The position numbers were made by a program, and so were the translations under genes. A DNA stretch of 64,000 nt, taken from contig NZ_CP017834.1 in assembly GCF_001907975.1 (NCBI RefSeq), positions 750,478 through 814,477 on the forward strand, given 5' to 3'. Below are positions 9,191 through 18,973 of this stretch, piece after piece. The notes beneath the pieces are model-generated. The model saw only the letters and a list, made by a program, of their open reading frames with translations, searched no databases and was not told the DNA's origin. Origin of the DNA: Silvanigrella aquatica (GTDB taxonomy: Bacteria; Bdellovibrionota_B; Oligoflexia; Silvanigrellales; Silvanigrellaceae). How positions within the stretch are numbered: position 1 is the first letter of the stretch; each line of letters begins with the position of its first letter.

Positions 9191-11887
9191 TTAGCAAGCT
9201 AAACCTATGGGGCTCGAATCAAATTTATTTCCAACGGTAATAAAAATTTCTTCTACCATTTTTTGTTCAAATGAATTTGTAGGATAAATATGGAAAATTT
9301 GAGTGATAGATTCTTTTGTTGTGTCGTTAAGTTGTCCCGCTCTTTCCAAGCCCTTAATTAAAAAATAAAGACTTTGTATAGAAGCGTTTGTGCTTATATT
9401 ATTTTGCATTTTTTCGATGCCAGCGGAATATTGGCCTTGTGCAACAAGAATATATCCATGAAGTACTTTTGTATCTAAAGGAACTTTATGTATATTGTCA
9501 TAGGAGTCAATGGCAGCTTCTAAAAGAGTTTGGGCTTTTTTCAGATCGGCACCTTTCATAGTAATGCAAAGTGCTTCAAGTTCGAATAATTTTTGTTTCG
9601 TAAGTTTTGCAGAAAGTCCATGATTATTTTTAGCAATGGAAAGCCATTCATCGACGAGAGTCCAGTTGCCTGAAAGGCTATAAATTTGTGCAATACAAGC
9701 GGCAAGCGTAGCAAAATTAAAATCCTTAATACTACTATTTTGTTTAAGTAACATCAACATTTCTTGAACAGCAATGCGAGAATTGTAACTTGCACCTGCT
9801 TTGGTTAAAAAATGAATCAATGATTCATTTACTTTTTCAGAAATTAATATAGTACTTTTTGCAAGATTCCAAGCATACTCTGCATGATTATTTTGAATAC
9901 AATCTAATCCGTGCTTAATAATTTTTTCAATTAAAGCTTCTCTTTGTGAAGTTGTAGCCGAACTATTTAAAATGATTTCTTCTAAGTTTTTAACAACGGT
10001 TTCATGATCTTTTAAAAAGCTACTCTTTTCTATATTCAGACTAGATCTCAATAAAAGAATGAGGTAGGAATGATTCCAAGGGTCACTTTGTAATGATTTT
10101 TTAATTTCATCATAAGAATTTACATAATCACCTTCAGAATAATATGTAGCGGCGATACTCCAATGCATTTCGTTGGTTTGTTGCTCGGAAAGACTCGAAA
10201 ATTGCAATCCTTCTTGAGCAATTTCTCTTGCACTCGCATAATCCTTGGTTTTTAAAAGAAAGAAAATATATCTTAGAATTCCATCTGTATTATAATAATC
10301 TAAAGAAAACATAGATTGAAAATGTTTCTTGGATTCTTGATAATGACCTAATCGGGAATGGATTTCTCCAAGATAATACTGAACTTCGGGGTCAGAGGAA
10401 TAAATTTTATTTAAATCTTCTAAGATTTCTAATGCGCCTTGATTATTTATATCTTTTGAAATAATTTCACGCGCCTTATTTTTCTTAATCATATATTCAG
10501 AAATATCAGCTTGAATTATTTTCAATCCGCAAAGTAACATGCAGAATCTAATTTCTGGGCTTCCTTTTGAATTTTTATAAGCTACTTTTAAGCATTCTAA
10601 AAGACCATCAGAAGGGCACGAACTGACGCAATGGGAGGCTGTTTGAATCAGAAGTTCAAGTGGTGTATCCTTAGAAATTAATATTGCAAAGTAACAAATC
10701 CGCGACACTGGTTTTAAGCCATATTCTTCACAAAGTTGTGCAATAAAATAAATTTGATTCATATCTCGTGGAGATTTTTTACATGCAATGACAATATTTT
10801 CTACTTCAGAACGACATGCTTCTGCAGCAGGCAAATTATTATCTAATTTATATGCTTGCATTGCGCCTAATAAGCAAAGTATTTCAATTTCAACCGGAAC
10901 TTCTCCATATTGTTTTTGTAACCAATCAGCTAAAGTGCGCAACGCGTTTATCGCGTTTTTGTGATCACCTACTTTGATAAATTCGTTATATAAAGTGGTA
11001 TGAGTTTCAAAATGTCCATGAACTAAATATTTGTCAAGTGCTTCAAATCTTTCTGAATAATTTGTGCTAGGATCTGAGATGACGCCAATTTGTTGAAGCT
11101 CGGTTAGAGTCGCAAGTATTGAAGTTGATTCAGGGTTTAATTTAAAAGCGTGATTCCATATTTCTATGGCTTCACTTAATCGACCCACGCTTTCTAAAGC
11201 GCAGCCTGCAACATACCAGGCGGCATAGTTTTCAGGATTATTCATCTGAAGATCAATTGCTTTATTGTAAAGATCTTCTTTATTGCTTATACTTTCTTTA
11301 ATTATTTTATCTTTCTTGTTAGGAAATAAAATATCAGGAGGTGGTGGATCCTCAGGAAAATAATCATCAGGGATTTCCAAATTTCTGTTTATTCTGATTT
11401 TTTTATTAGATAAAATATTGATAAGTGGTATTCTATTATTTTGAGGAAATTCAATATCTTTATGCACAGGTACGGTATTTTTTCTCAGATCAATTTTTTT
11501 ATCTTTTTCTGAATTATTTTTGGAAAATATTCTAATACTTCCTAATAATATAGCAAAATCTATTGCTTTTGAGTTAGGATATTCTTTGCGCATTTTTTTC
11601 AAGTCGTGTAAGAGTTCTGAGAGCGTGTCCCTTTTTGAACAAACTTCCACGCGCCTAAATAGAATTTCATAATCATTTGGGTATTTAAATGAAAGTTGTT
11701 TTAAAATGGACTCTGCTTTTTCAAAATCTTGAACAAAAATATATTTATTTGCTGTTCTTAAATTGTTTTCTAGGCTTTTCCCATTTAGTTTCCTAAGGCG
11801 ACTTTTCGCAGAGAAATTTAAGCTTGAGACAAGATTTTGTCTGATTCTCGGGCTATTAGGTTGTGAACTTTTAGTTCTTACCTGCAT
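9191..11887 (-). CDS. Large tetratricopeptide-repeat protein
   Basis: 898 residues from ATG 11887, with TTGGAGAAATT directly upstream; an ATG at 11920 lacks a ribosome site. There is no signal peptide. A basic, Ser/Arg-rich N-terminus is followed by TPR-type helical pairs through most of the length (for example AAWYVAGCALESVGRLSEAIEIWNHAFKLNP read as separate TPR units, and EVQYYLGEIHSRLGHYQESKKHF). A Pro-rich break (PDDYFPEDPPPPDILFP) near residue 185 separates an N-terminal module from the main array. TPRs mediate protein assembly. It is divergent from gspL across about 157 bp, so a role near type II secretion is possible but unproven. Confidence 0.85.
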   Translation of the reverse strand: MQVRTKSSQPNSPRIRQNLVSSLNFSAKSRLRKLNGKSLENNLRTANKYIFVQDFEKAESILKQLSFKYPNDYEILFRRVEVCSKRDTLSELLHDLKKMRKEYPNSKAIDFAILLGSIRIFSKNNSEKDKKIDLRKNTVPVHKDIEFPQNNRIPLINILSNKKIRINRNLEIPDDYFPEDPPPPDILFPNKKDKIIKESISNKEDLYNKAIDLQMNNPENYAAWYVAGCALESVGRLSEAIEIWNHAFKLNPESTSILATLTELQQIGVISDPSTNYSERFEALDKYLVHGHFETHTTLYNEFIKVGDHKNAINALRTLADWLQKQYGEVPVEIEILCLLGAMQAYKLDNNLPAAEACRSEVENIVIACKKSPRDMNQIYFIAQLCEEYGLKPVSRICYFAILISKDTPLELLIQTASHCVSSCPSDGLLECLKVAYKNSKGSPEIRFCMLLCGLKIIQADISEYMIKKNKAREIISKDINNQGALEILEDLNKIYSSDPEVQYYLGEIHSRLGHYQESKKHFQSMFSLDYYNTDGILRYIFFLLKTKDYASAREIAQEGLQFSSLSEQQTNEMHWSIAATYYSEGDYVNSYDEIKKSLQSDPWNHSYLILLLRSSLNIEKSSFLKDHETVVKNLEEIILNSSATTSQREALIEKIIKHGLDCIQNNHAEYAWNLAKSTILISEKVNESLIHFLTKAGASYNSRIAVQEMLMLLKQNSSIKDFNFATLAACIAQIYSLSGNWTLVDEWLSIAKNNHGLSAKLTKQKLFELEALCITMKGADLKKAQTLLEAAIDSYDNIHKVPLDTKVLHGYILVAQGQYSAGIEKMQNNISTNASIQSLYFLIKGLERAGQLNDTTKESITQIFHIYPTNSFEQKMVEEIFITVGNKFDSSPIGLAC

Positions 11888-12044
11888 AATTTCTCCAACA
11901 AAGGTTTGACTCCATAACACTATTTCGGCCTGTCGCGGGTAGAGCTAAAGCTTAATTTGAAAGATTGCCGGAGAATCGCTTTATGGGTATGGATGTTTAG
12001 TATAAAGCACTGATTGTGCTGCCTATTATGGAGTAGTTTAAAAA

Positions 12045-13766
12045 ATGCAGAAGATTCTGGGTCTTGATATTGGAACCCATTCAATAAAGGCTGTTATTTT
12101 ATGGAATGACTATAAAAATTACAGAATTCAACAGTGCTATGAGCAAAAAGTTGAATATAAAGAAAGTATTAGTGAGGGCGTGGCTCAGGCCGATGCCATT
12201 GATAAGCTGATTAAAATAAACCAACTGGAATTTGACGTTGTTTATGCCGCCTTGGATGCCCGTCATGTTTCTATGCGCAAAGTGGACTTTGAAAATATCC
12301 GTAAAAGAGATATTCCAGGCTTTTTAGAAAATGAGTTAGAAAGTTCAAGCCCCTTTGCTATTGAAGATTCCATCCTTGATTACCAAATAATAGATTACTC
12401 CAAATCAAAATCATCTGTTTTAGCTATTTTGAGCAAAAAAGAAGTTATAAAAAATATTCTTGAAATCATAGAAAAAGAGCATTTGAGAGTTAAGGTATTA
12501 GATGTTGATAATCTAACGTACTTAAACATGATATCTTATCTGATGAAGGATAATCTTGTACATCAAGAACAACATACATCACAAGAGAAAGTTGAAAATA
12601 CATTACTTATTCAATCATGTATAGTTATTATTAATATTGGCCATAGTAAGACAACTCTTACTTTTATGGCAGATAAAAAAATACTATACACGCGTATCAT
12701 AAGTATTGCAGGCGATTACTTTAATCAAATATTAATGAAAAAATTTGACTTAAGCTATTCCGATGCTGAATTATTAAAATGCTTTGTTGGATCTATTGAG
12801 CTTGATCAAACAGAATCTGGCGAAAGTAAGAAAAATATTGTTGCTGCCGTATTAAAAGAATCCTTAACAGAACTGAGTATTGAAATATTAAGAACAATAC
12901 AATCATTTCAAGCTAAGGAAGATATTTCAATTCAATCAATATACTTAACTGGTGGCTCAAGCAAAATAAAGGGGATCTATCATTCTCTGGAAAATACATT
13001 AAAAATCCCTGTATCAAATGTTTTATTAAAAAAAGAGAATTTTATTTTCAGTGAAGATTCCGAAAATGATTTTTCTACTAGTGAAAATATGGCTATTTAT
13101 TCTCAAACAATTGCCATTGCTATGAGGGGATTACCTGTCATTGGCGTCTCCTCAAAAATCAATTTGAGAAAAGGTGAATTTGCTCAAGTAAGTAACTACG
13201 ATAAATTAATTAAACAAATTTTTCTATACTCTGGAGCAGTGGCAGCAGTAGTGCTCTGCCTTTTGTTTAGTTATTTTCTGAGATCTTTTTTATATAATAA
13301 GGAAATTAATTCTTTAAAAAATCAATTTAGAAAAGATATTATTTCAATGTTTTCAGGAGAACCTTACTCTCTAAGAGCTATTTCATCTAAAAAAGATTGG
13401 AATTTTAAAAACTATGGCGATGAAGCTGTTGCATTAGTAAAGCAAAGTATGAAAGATAAAAAAGATTTACTAGAGAAATATGCAAATGAAGAAACTCCTT
13501 ATGTCTTGCAAATTTTAAATAAAGTTTCTCAAGCAGTCCCTAAAAATTTATATTTTGAAGTTTCTGAATTTAATTTAAGAGATGGTCAGTTGTATATTGA
13601 AGCAGAAACTAATAGCCCTGAGAATATAAATAAAATTATCGAGTCATTAGCAAAAATTAAAGATTTAAATCAGGTTACAAAAAAATCTCAATCAATAAAA
13701 GTTGGTAGTGATAAAAAGTTGACTCACTTTTCTATTGCGGCGTCTCTCTCAAAAGAAGAAAGGTGA
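12045..13766 (+). CDS. gspL: Type II secretion system protein GspL-like (PilM-like domain plus membrane anchor)
   Basis: 573 residues. Residues 1 to about 375 are an actin-like ATPase fold of the PilM/GspL kind (ILGLDIGTHSIKAV at the start, IVIINIGHSKTTLTFM for phosphate 2, IYLTGGSSKIKGI for the adenosine motif). One membrane helix follows at about 392-416 (SGAVAAVVLCLLFSYFL), then a PilN/GspL-type periplasmic domain. GspL ties the secretion ATPase GspE to the inner-membrane platform. gspM-like and gspN-like genes follow immediately (3 and 29 bp). The alternative is a type IV pilus PilM-PilN fusion, but the following GspN favours type II secretion. GspC-K are not in the window. Confidence 0.8.
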   Translation: MQKILGLDIGTHSIKAVILWNDYKNYRIQQCYEQKVEYKESISEGVAQADAIDKLIKINQLEFDVVYAALDARHVSMRKVDFENIRKRDIPGFLENELESSSPFAIEDSILDYQIIDYSKSKSSVLAILSKKEVIKNILEIIEKEHLRVKVLDVDNLTYLNMISYLMKDNLVHQEQHTSQEKVENTLLIQSCIVIINIGHSKTTLTFMADKKILYTRIISIAGDYFNQILMKKFDLSYSDAELLKCFVGSIELDQTESGESKKNIVAAVLKESLTELSIEILRTIQSFQAKEDISIQSIYLTGGSSKIKGIYHSLENTLKIPVSNVLLKKENFIFSEDSENDFSTSENMAIYSQTIAIAMRGLPVIGVSSKINLRKGEFAQVSNYDKLIKQIFLYSGAVAAVVLCLLFSYFLRSFLYNKEINSLKNQFRKDIISMFSGEPYSLRAISSKKDWNFKNYGDEAVALVKQSMKDKKDLLEKYANEETPYVLQILNKVSQAVPKNLYFEVSEFNLRDGQLYIEAETNSPENINKIIESLAKIKDLNQVTKKSQSIKVGSDKKLTHFSIAASLSKEER

Positions 13767-13769
13767 AAA

Positions 13770-14423
13770 ATGTCTAAATATTCTGAAAATCTGAGTCAAG
13801 CTCTACAATCGACAAAAACATTTATATTTGGTGAAAATAATCAAAGACTTGATTACCTAATCGAAAATTTTTATCGTTTAAATCATGAGCGTCGATCCCT
13901 TATCATATTAGCTTCAATTGCAACTGGTGTTATATTTTTTGGTCTTTCTATTTTATTTTATTTAATTGGCTTATTTTCATTGCAGTCAAATTTAAATAGC
14001 GCTTACTCAAATACATATTCTTTAAAGGAATTAAAAGCGCCTTACATGGCGATTCAAGGGAATTTTGATGAGTTGGTAAATGGAATTAAATCATCTAATG
14101 ATAATCTTAATCTTAATTCTTTGCTCGATCAAAAAGCTAAGGAATTAGGAATTCAAGCATCAAATTTTCCTAGCAAACCAACCATTACAAAATTTACAAG
14201 TCAAAGTCCTTTGGCAGAGCAGTTTCAAAAGGAAAGTATCGACTTTAAATTAACGGGAGTGAGCTTAAAGAAGACTATGGAATACCTAAATGCTATTGAA
14301 CAGATGCCTAATAAATTAAGAGTGGCTAAGTTTCGCATTTTATCAATAACTGATGCAAAATTATATTTCGATGTTTTATTAACGGTTGAAGGCCTTATAC
14401 CTGAGGATAAACAAAACTTTTAA
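13770..14423 (+). CDS. gspM: Type II secretion system protein GspM-like
   Basis: 217 residues: about 40 cytoplasmic residues, one membrane helix (about 44-70, IIFFGLSILFYLIG-like), a short coiled stretch and a small alpha/beta periplasmic domain (about 150-210, ending SITDAKLYFDVLLTVEGL). This topology and the ferredoxin-like tail are those of GspM/PilO. GspM binds GspL in the inner membrane. It starts 3 bp after gspL with an AAAGGTGAAAA leader overlapping the gspL end. Sequence conservation of GspM is low, so the call rests mainly on size, topology and position. Confidence 0.7.
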   Translation: MSKYSENLSQALQSTKTFIFGENNQRLDYLIENFYRLNHERRSLIILASIATGVIFFGLSILFYLIGLFSLQSNLNSAYSNTYSLKELKAPYMAIQGNFDELVNGIKSSNDNLNLNSLLDQKAKELGIQASNFPSKPTITKFTSQSPLAEQFQKESIDFKLTGVSLKKTMEYLNAIEQMPNKLRVAKFRILSITDAKLYFDVLLTVEGLIPEDKQNF

Positions 14424-14452
14424 AATCTTTTTTATAAGGTACTCTATAGTTT

Positions 14453-15391
14453 ATGAATCGAAAAAAAATTATTGGTTATACTTTAGCTGGTTTTTGTTTA
14501 CTTTTGTTTCTTATATACCATACTTTTCCTTATCATCTTGTTAAGGAAAATTTAGTTTCTGAAATTCAAAAAAATCTAAATAAAGAAAATATTCCAATTA
14601 AACTAACTGTGAAATCATTAAGACCACATTGGTTAAGTGGTATTAAGTTATCTGGTGTTGAAGTTAATGATAAATTTGAATTAAAAGATTCATTAAAGCT
14701 CGATGAAATTATAATCGACATTTCTTTGCTTTCTTTAATAATCGGTAATTTGACTGTTGATGTAGATATTTATCAAAATGAAGGTCATGCTTTTACCTCA
14801 ATTAGTTTTCCAATTTTTCCATTAATTTCAGGCAATCCTAAATTTAAAGAAGTAAATATTGAGTTTAAAAAGTTTTCATTAGACAGTATTTTTACACAAC
14901 TATTAACTATTGTAAAAGCTAATGAAAAACCTGAAATGGCTTTAATTTTACCTATTATATCAAAGACTACTTTGGGCGGGAGTCTAAATGGTTTTATTGA
15001 TTTATATAATAAAGGACCTGCAAAAATTAATTTAAAACTTGTCAATGGATATTTAAATATACAAAATGAGGCTTTAAACATTCCCCTACAAAATTTTTCT
15101 AAAGCAAACATAGCATTAAATTGGGATGGTAAGAAAATAATTTTAGAAAAAGAAACAGGCCTTGATTCCCAGGATATGAAGTTTGCTGCCGATGGATTTA
15201 TTGATACCCCTGAAGATCCTAATAAGTCTTGGCAAATCAATCTTGCATTAAATGTCACGATGAACGGTGCCATTGAAAAAGATTTTGGTTTTTTAATTCC
15301 GCAATTACTAAATTGCCCTGCAAACTCTGTTGTTGCAGGAGTTATGAAAATAAATTTAGTAGGACAAGCTAATAATTTGTCTTGTCAATGA
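14453..15391 (+). CDS. gspN: Type II secretion system protein GspN-like
   Basis: 312 residues with an N-terminal membrane anchor (about 6-25) and a long beta-rich periplasmic part in which AsmA/GspN-like repeats are evident (LKSLRPHWLSGIKLSGVEV, KTTLGGSLNGFIDLY, AADGFIDTPEDPNKSWQI). The pairing of a 'simple GspN' of this size with gspL-gspM is known in deltaproteobacteria and Leptospira-like systems. Its exact role is unknown; it is thought to be a periplasmic bridge or assembly factor. It converges on and overlaps the next gene by 7 bp. Confidence 0.7.
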   Translation: MNRKKIIGYTLAGFCLLLFLIYHTFPYHLVKENLVSEIQKNLNKENIPIKLTVKSLRPHWLSGIKLSGVEVNDKFELKDSLKLDEIIIDISLLSLIIGNLTVDVDIYQNEGHAFTSISFPIFPLISGNPKFKEVNIEFKKFSLDSIFTQLLTIVKANEKPEMALILPIISKTTLGGSLNGFIDLYNKGPAKINLKLVNGYLNIQNEALNIPLQNFSKANIALNWDGKKIILEKETGLDSQDMKFAADGFIDTPEDPNKSWQINLALNVTMNGAIEKDFGFLIPQLLNCPANSVVAGVMKINLVGQANNLSCQ

Positions 15392-16410
15392 ATATATTTC
15401 TGTAATTTTTCTTCAAAGCCAAATAAGGAAAGTCCTCCACCTGAATGAACAAATAATAAATTTCCTTTTAATTGGTTATCAATAATTATTTTTTTTCCTT
15501 CAAAAAATAATTTAGCGCTGTAAATAGGATCAAGAAGGATCCCGTTTGTTCTTCCCATGCTAAGAATTGTTTTAAAAACAGTTGCATTAGTGGCTCCAAA
15601 AGATTTAGCAACGTTAGGAGAATAAAGATAAAACGGAGACAAATGTTTAATTTCTAATTGAAAAATATTTTCAAAATTTTTCCTATGTATTTCTAGCTCT
15701 TTTAAAAACTCATTTTCATCACCTGCAATTTGAACAATATGTAGCTTGGTTTGTTTATTTAAGAATGAAAATGCCAGTAGAGTCGCAATTGCCATGAGAC
15801 CTGATCCCGAATCTAAAAATATATGGCTAAATTCCAAATTCGATTCCAATTCATTTCTAAAGATATCAAGAGCTAAGGTAATTGCTCCTGGTAATGATTC
15901 TTTCATATTGGCACCTTCAGAAATGATTCCGACATCAATATTATTTATTTTTTTTTCACGGATATATAATTCAATTTTATCTTGCAATTTTTCAGAATCA
16001 TCAAAATATATTATTGATGTTTCGTTTAATATTAAAGACGATAATAAGAAATTCCCAGTTATTTTATATTTTTTATTCTTAGGTATGAAAACGATAGGTT
16101 TAATATTATTTTCAGTTAATAATTGTGCTGCTGTTAGAACATTATTTGAATAAGGGCCTCCTATTATTATGACCTCTTGATAGTCTTTTTTAACAAGAAA
16201 GGGGATTAAACTTAGATATTTTCTAATTTTAGAGCCGCTTGCCCCAAACCCTAATTCGTCATCTCTCTTTATATAGATGTTCTTTTCCTCTGAAATAAAG
16301 TTTTTTAATTTATGTATTCGAGATTGCTGAGGATAATTTTCTAAAAAATACGAATTGACTTTAAATTTCAATTTTTCTATTTGAGTTTTATTTGCCATAC
16401 TTTGATCCAT
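15385..16410 (-). CDS. PLP-dependent enzyme of the ACC deaminase/D-cysteine desulfhydrase family
   Basis: 341 residues. The fold-type II PLP signature is clear: IKRDDELGFGASGSKIRK with the cofactor lysine at Lys61, then IGGPYSNNVLTAAQLL (the family's SN-x-x substrate loop) and a C-terminal LFVHSGGGLSLFGF phosphate loop. Members release ammonia from D-cysteine, D-serine or aminocyclopropane carboxylate. The substrate cannot be decided by eye. The ATG at 16410 has AAGGATTAAT upstream. Its 3' end overlaps gspN convergently by 7 bp. Confidence 0.82.
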   Translation of the reverse strand: MDQSMANKTQIEKLKFKVNSYFLENYPQQSRIHKLKNFISEEKNIYIKRDDELGFGASGSKIRKYLSLIPFLVKKDYQEVIIIGGPYSNNVLTAAQLLTENNIKPIVFIPKNKKYKITGNFLLSSLILNETSIIYFDDSEKLQDKIELYIREKKINNIDVGIISEGANMKESLPGAITLALDIFRNELESNLEFSHIFLDSGSGLMAIATLLAFSFLNKQTKLHIVQIAGDENEFLKELEIHRKNFENIFQLEIKHLSPFYLYSPNVAKSFGATNATVFKTILSMGRTNGILLDPIYSAKLFFEGKKIIIDNQLKGNLLFVHSGGGLSLFGFEEKLQKYIH

Positions 16411-16663
16411 ATTAATCCTTGTTAAAAAAGAATCATATATCTATTTGAAATATTTATATAAATAATTATATGTTAATAATAAAATTAACAATAATCATTA
16501 TTATTGGTTATATATTTAAATGCTTGTATTTGAAAGTTTTTTTAAATTCTTAATTGATTTTTTGTTTTAAATGATAAATATATAACATTGTATTTGTATA
16601 TTGATTTTTTATATAAATATTTATTATCTAAAAAATGCAATCCTTTATTATCGAGTATAAATC

Positions 16664-18946
16664 ATGAATAATTCAAATTTAAGAGATGAGATTTCGAATA
16701 GAGATAGCAGAAAAGTTGATGCTAAGTCTTTAGATAGATTAAAATATTACGGTTTGCAAGATAATAATTTATTTTTGAAAGTATCATTATTTTTTAAATT
16801 TATTAAGGAGGATTTTCAAAAAAACGAATCGATGTGTGATGTTAATCACAGTTCATTTATTGATTTTTATAATGAATTACCGCAAAATTATATGTTTAAT
16901 AATATTGAAAAATATTATACTATAATGAAAAATAATAATACTCCATATTTAATTCAACAAGAAAAAGAAAATACTATTTCAAAAGCAATTGAGTTTGAAA
17001 ATATTTTTGGAATTAGTCTCTTTGATGAATCCTGTGATGTTTCGTTAATGACTGATGAAGTTAGAAAAAAATATGAAGCAGAAAAAAACAAATTATTGTC
17101 AAAATTAAAAAAATTTGGCGATATAAGTACAGATCTTAATATAATCTATAATGAATATAATTCTGTTGGAACTAGGAAGAATTTGACAAACTTAGATAAT
17201 TTGCCAGAGTCATTTTTCGAAAAATTTCTAGAAAATTATTCCGATAAAAATGAAAATTTAACTGAAGAAGAAAATGTTTATTATTTATTAGATAGATATA
17301 ATAATTTGATAAACGCAATTAAGCAGGACTTAAATGCGCAAATAGAAACAAAATATTGTCATACTAAATTTGAACTTCCTTTTATAAAATATTTTGAGAC
17401 AGATTTGTTAAGAATATCAAATAAAATAAATTTAACTTATTCTTATTTTTACTTTATAAATACAGTTTCAGATAAGAATAAATCATATGGAATATATTTG
17501 TACATTAAATTTGATAAGCCGTATGTTATTTTTTATATTCCTGATGTTGGTATAAAAAAATATAATTATAGAAATTTATCGTCTTTTAAAAAAGATTTCA
17601 ATTCAGTTATAAATAATTATGGAGAAAATTATTTCTCATTTAGGGTGAAAATAAAACCTCAAATGACCCAAACAATTCCTTTTTCATCTTTAGAAACAAA
17701 TTTAAGTATTATTCGCGAATCTAGTCATCAGTACAAAGTTTTTGTTAATAAAAAAAATAAGTTATTTTTGAACTCAATTGAATCTACTGAGAATATATTT
17801 GTTGAAAAAATAAGAAATAAATTTAAATTAAAGGGTTTTAATAAAACTGATCTATTCATCAATTTTGCAATTGAATTAAGGAAAGTTTCAGATTTAATAT
17901 CTATTAATAAATATAATCTTAGTAGTAAAAGTTATTGGATGTATTTTTTGGTAAAGTATCTTGAAAAAAATGAAGATTTCTCTAAGAAAAAATTAAATGA
18001 ATTAAATTTTTGCTTTCCTCCTATAAAAGTCCATGAATTTGTTGAAGAATTATTTAATAGATCTGCGCACAATATATGCTATGAAAAGAATAAAATTATT
18101 TCATTGATATTTTATACTGTAATAAAAAATATCATGAAAAATAATTTTTTATTACAATTTGAAATTGCATTTAAGTCTATTAAGAGTTCAACATTTAAGG
18201 AATTTCCAAACTTATTTTTTAGGAATTTTTACATTGATAAAAATATGACTTTTAAAGAATGGAATAGGTGTCATATTGTTTATAATCAGACATACATTTC
18301 AAGGAGTTTTAATAATTCTTCCTCTGAATTTAAAAGTATTAAGGAAATCTTAAATTTGGAAAGGTACAAAAAATTTACAAGCCGCGATCCAAATCCAGAA
18401 TTAGAAAAACTAAAAAATCACATGAAACATTTTCTTTCTGCAAAGGATGAGAAACTTTATAAATTTTGTATAAGTTTCATTAATCAAAATAACATATTCT
18501 CATTAGTGGCAGTTTTGTTAGAATTTTGTTTTAAAAATAAAAAAAATATATCACTCTCAATAAATTGCTACTTCTTATCTATAATAGATGTATCACCTCA
18601 TGTATATGAGTTTGTTTCCGTTTATTGTATTGATGGATTTACCTCAATTAATGATCCCTCAGCAATGAAAAAATTGTTTATGAAGAATGATCCCTCTCTC
18701 ACTAATGTAGTTTTTAATGAGATGATTTATTTTTCTTCTAAATTTATATTAGAACTCAAAAATGATAGATATGATACTAAAAATTTTGATGTAGGATTTT
18801 TAGAGTTTAATAAAAAAAACAATGAATCAAGTGATAAATTAATGGTAAAAAATATTATAAAAGAATTTTTTAATAGTAAATATATTGAACAATATTTGAG
18901 TGGGAATAAAAATCCGAATCACCAATCAGTATTCTATCAAGCATAA
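16664..18946 (+). CDS. Large protein of unknown family (paralogue of the 46.6-48.5 kb gene)
   Basis: 760 residues, very Asn/Lys/Ile/Phe-rich, with no signal peptide or membrane helix. I do not recognise the family as a whole. It aligns along most of its length with the 632-residue protein at 46615-48513: shared blocks are SYFYFINT/SYFYIIQD, YGIYLYIKF/YGIYIYSRF, SYWMYFLVKYL/SFWIFFLMHYL, IVYNQTYISRSFN/IVYNERFISKRFN, and a C-terminal FDVGFLEF/FNIGYLNK. Residues about 258-325 resemble by eye the His-to-Asp part of papain-like C58 (YopT/AvrPphB) peptidases, but the expected His and Asp are absent. An effector-like or cytoplasmic structural role is possible; neither is shown. It is flanked by very AT-rich non-coding DNA on its 5' side (16411-16663). 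Confidence 0.75.
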   Translation: MNNSNLRDEISNRDSRKVDAKSLDRLKYYGLQDNNLFLKVSLFFKFIKEDFQKNESMCDVNHSSFIDFYNELPQNYMFNNIEKYYTIMKNNNTPYLIQQEKENTISKAIEFENIFGISLFDESCDVSLMTDEVRKKYEAEKNKLLSKLKKFGDISTDLNIIYNEYNSVGTRKNLTNLDNLPESFFEKFLENYSDKNENLTEEENVYYLLDRYNNLINAIKQDLNAQIETKYCHTKFELPFIKYFETDLLRISNKINLTYSYFYFINTVSDKNKSYGIYLYIKFDKPYVIFYIPDVGIKKYNYRNLSSFKKDFNSVINNYGENYFSFRVKIKPQMTQTIPFSSLETNLSIIRESSHQYKVFVNKKNKLFLNSIESTENIFVEKIRNKFKLKGFNKTDLFINFAIELRKVSDLISINKYNLSSKSYWMYFLVKYLEKNEDFSKKKLNELNFCFPPIKVHEFVEELFNRSAHNICYEKNKIISLIFYTVIKNIMKNNFLLQFEIAFKSIKSSTFKEFPNLFFRNFYIDKNMTFKEWNRCHIVYNQTYISRSFNNSSSEFKSIKEILNLERYKKFTSRDPNPELEKLKNHMKHFLSAKDEKLYKFCISFINQNNIFSLVAVLLEFCFKNKKNISLSINCYFLSIIDVSPHVYEFVSVYCIDGFTSINDPSAMKKLFMKNDPSLTNVVFNEMIYFSSKFILELKNDRYDTKNFDVGFLEFNKKNNESSDKLMVKNIIKEFFNSKYIEQYLSGNKNPNHQSVFYQA

Positions 18947-18973
18947 ATTAGTATTTTTTTTATAAACTTTCTT

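Noticed and set aside
16664..18946. A working C58 cysteine peptidase
   Set aside because: The expected His and Asp are replaced; only a vague fold-level resemblance remains.
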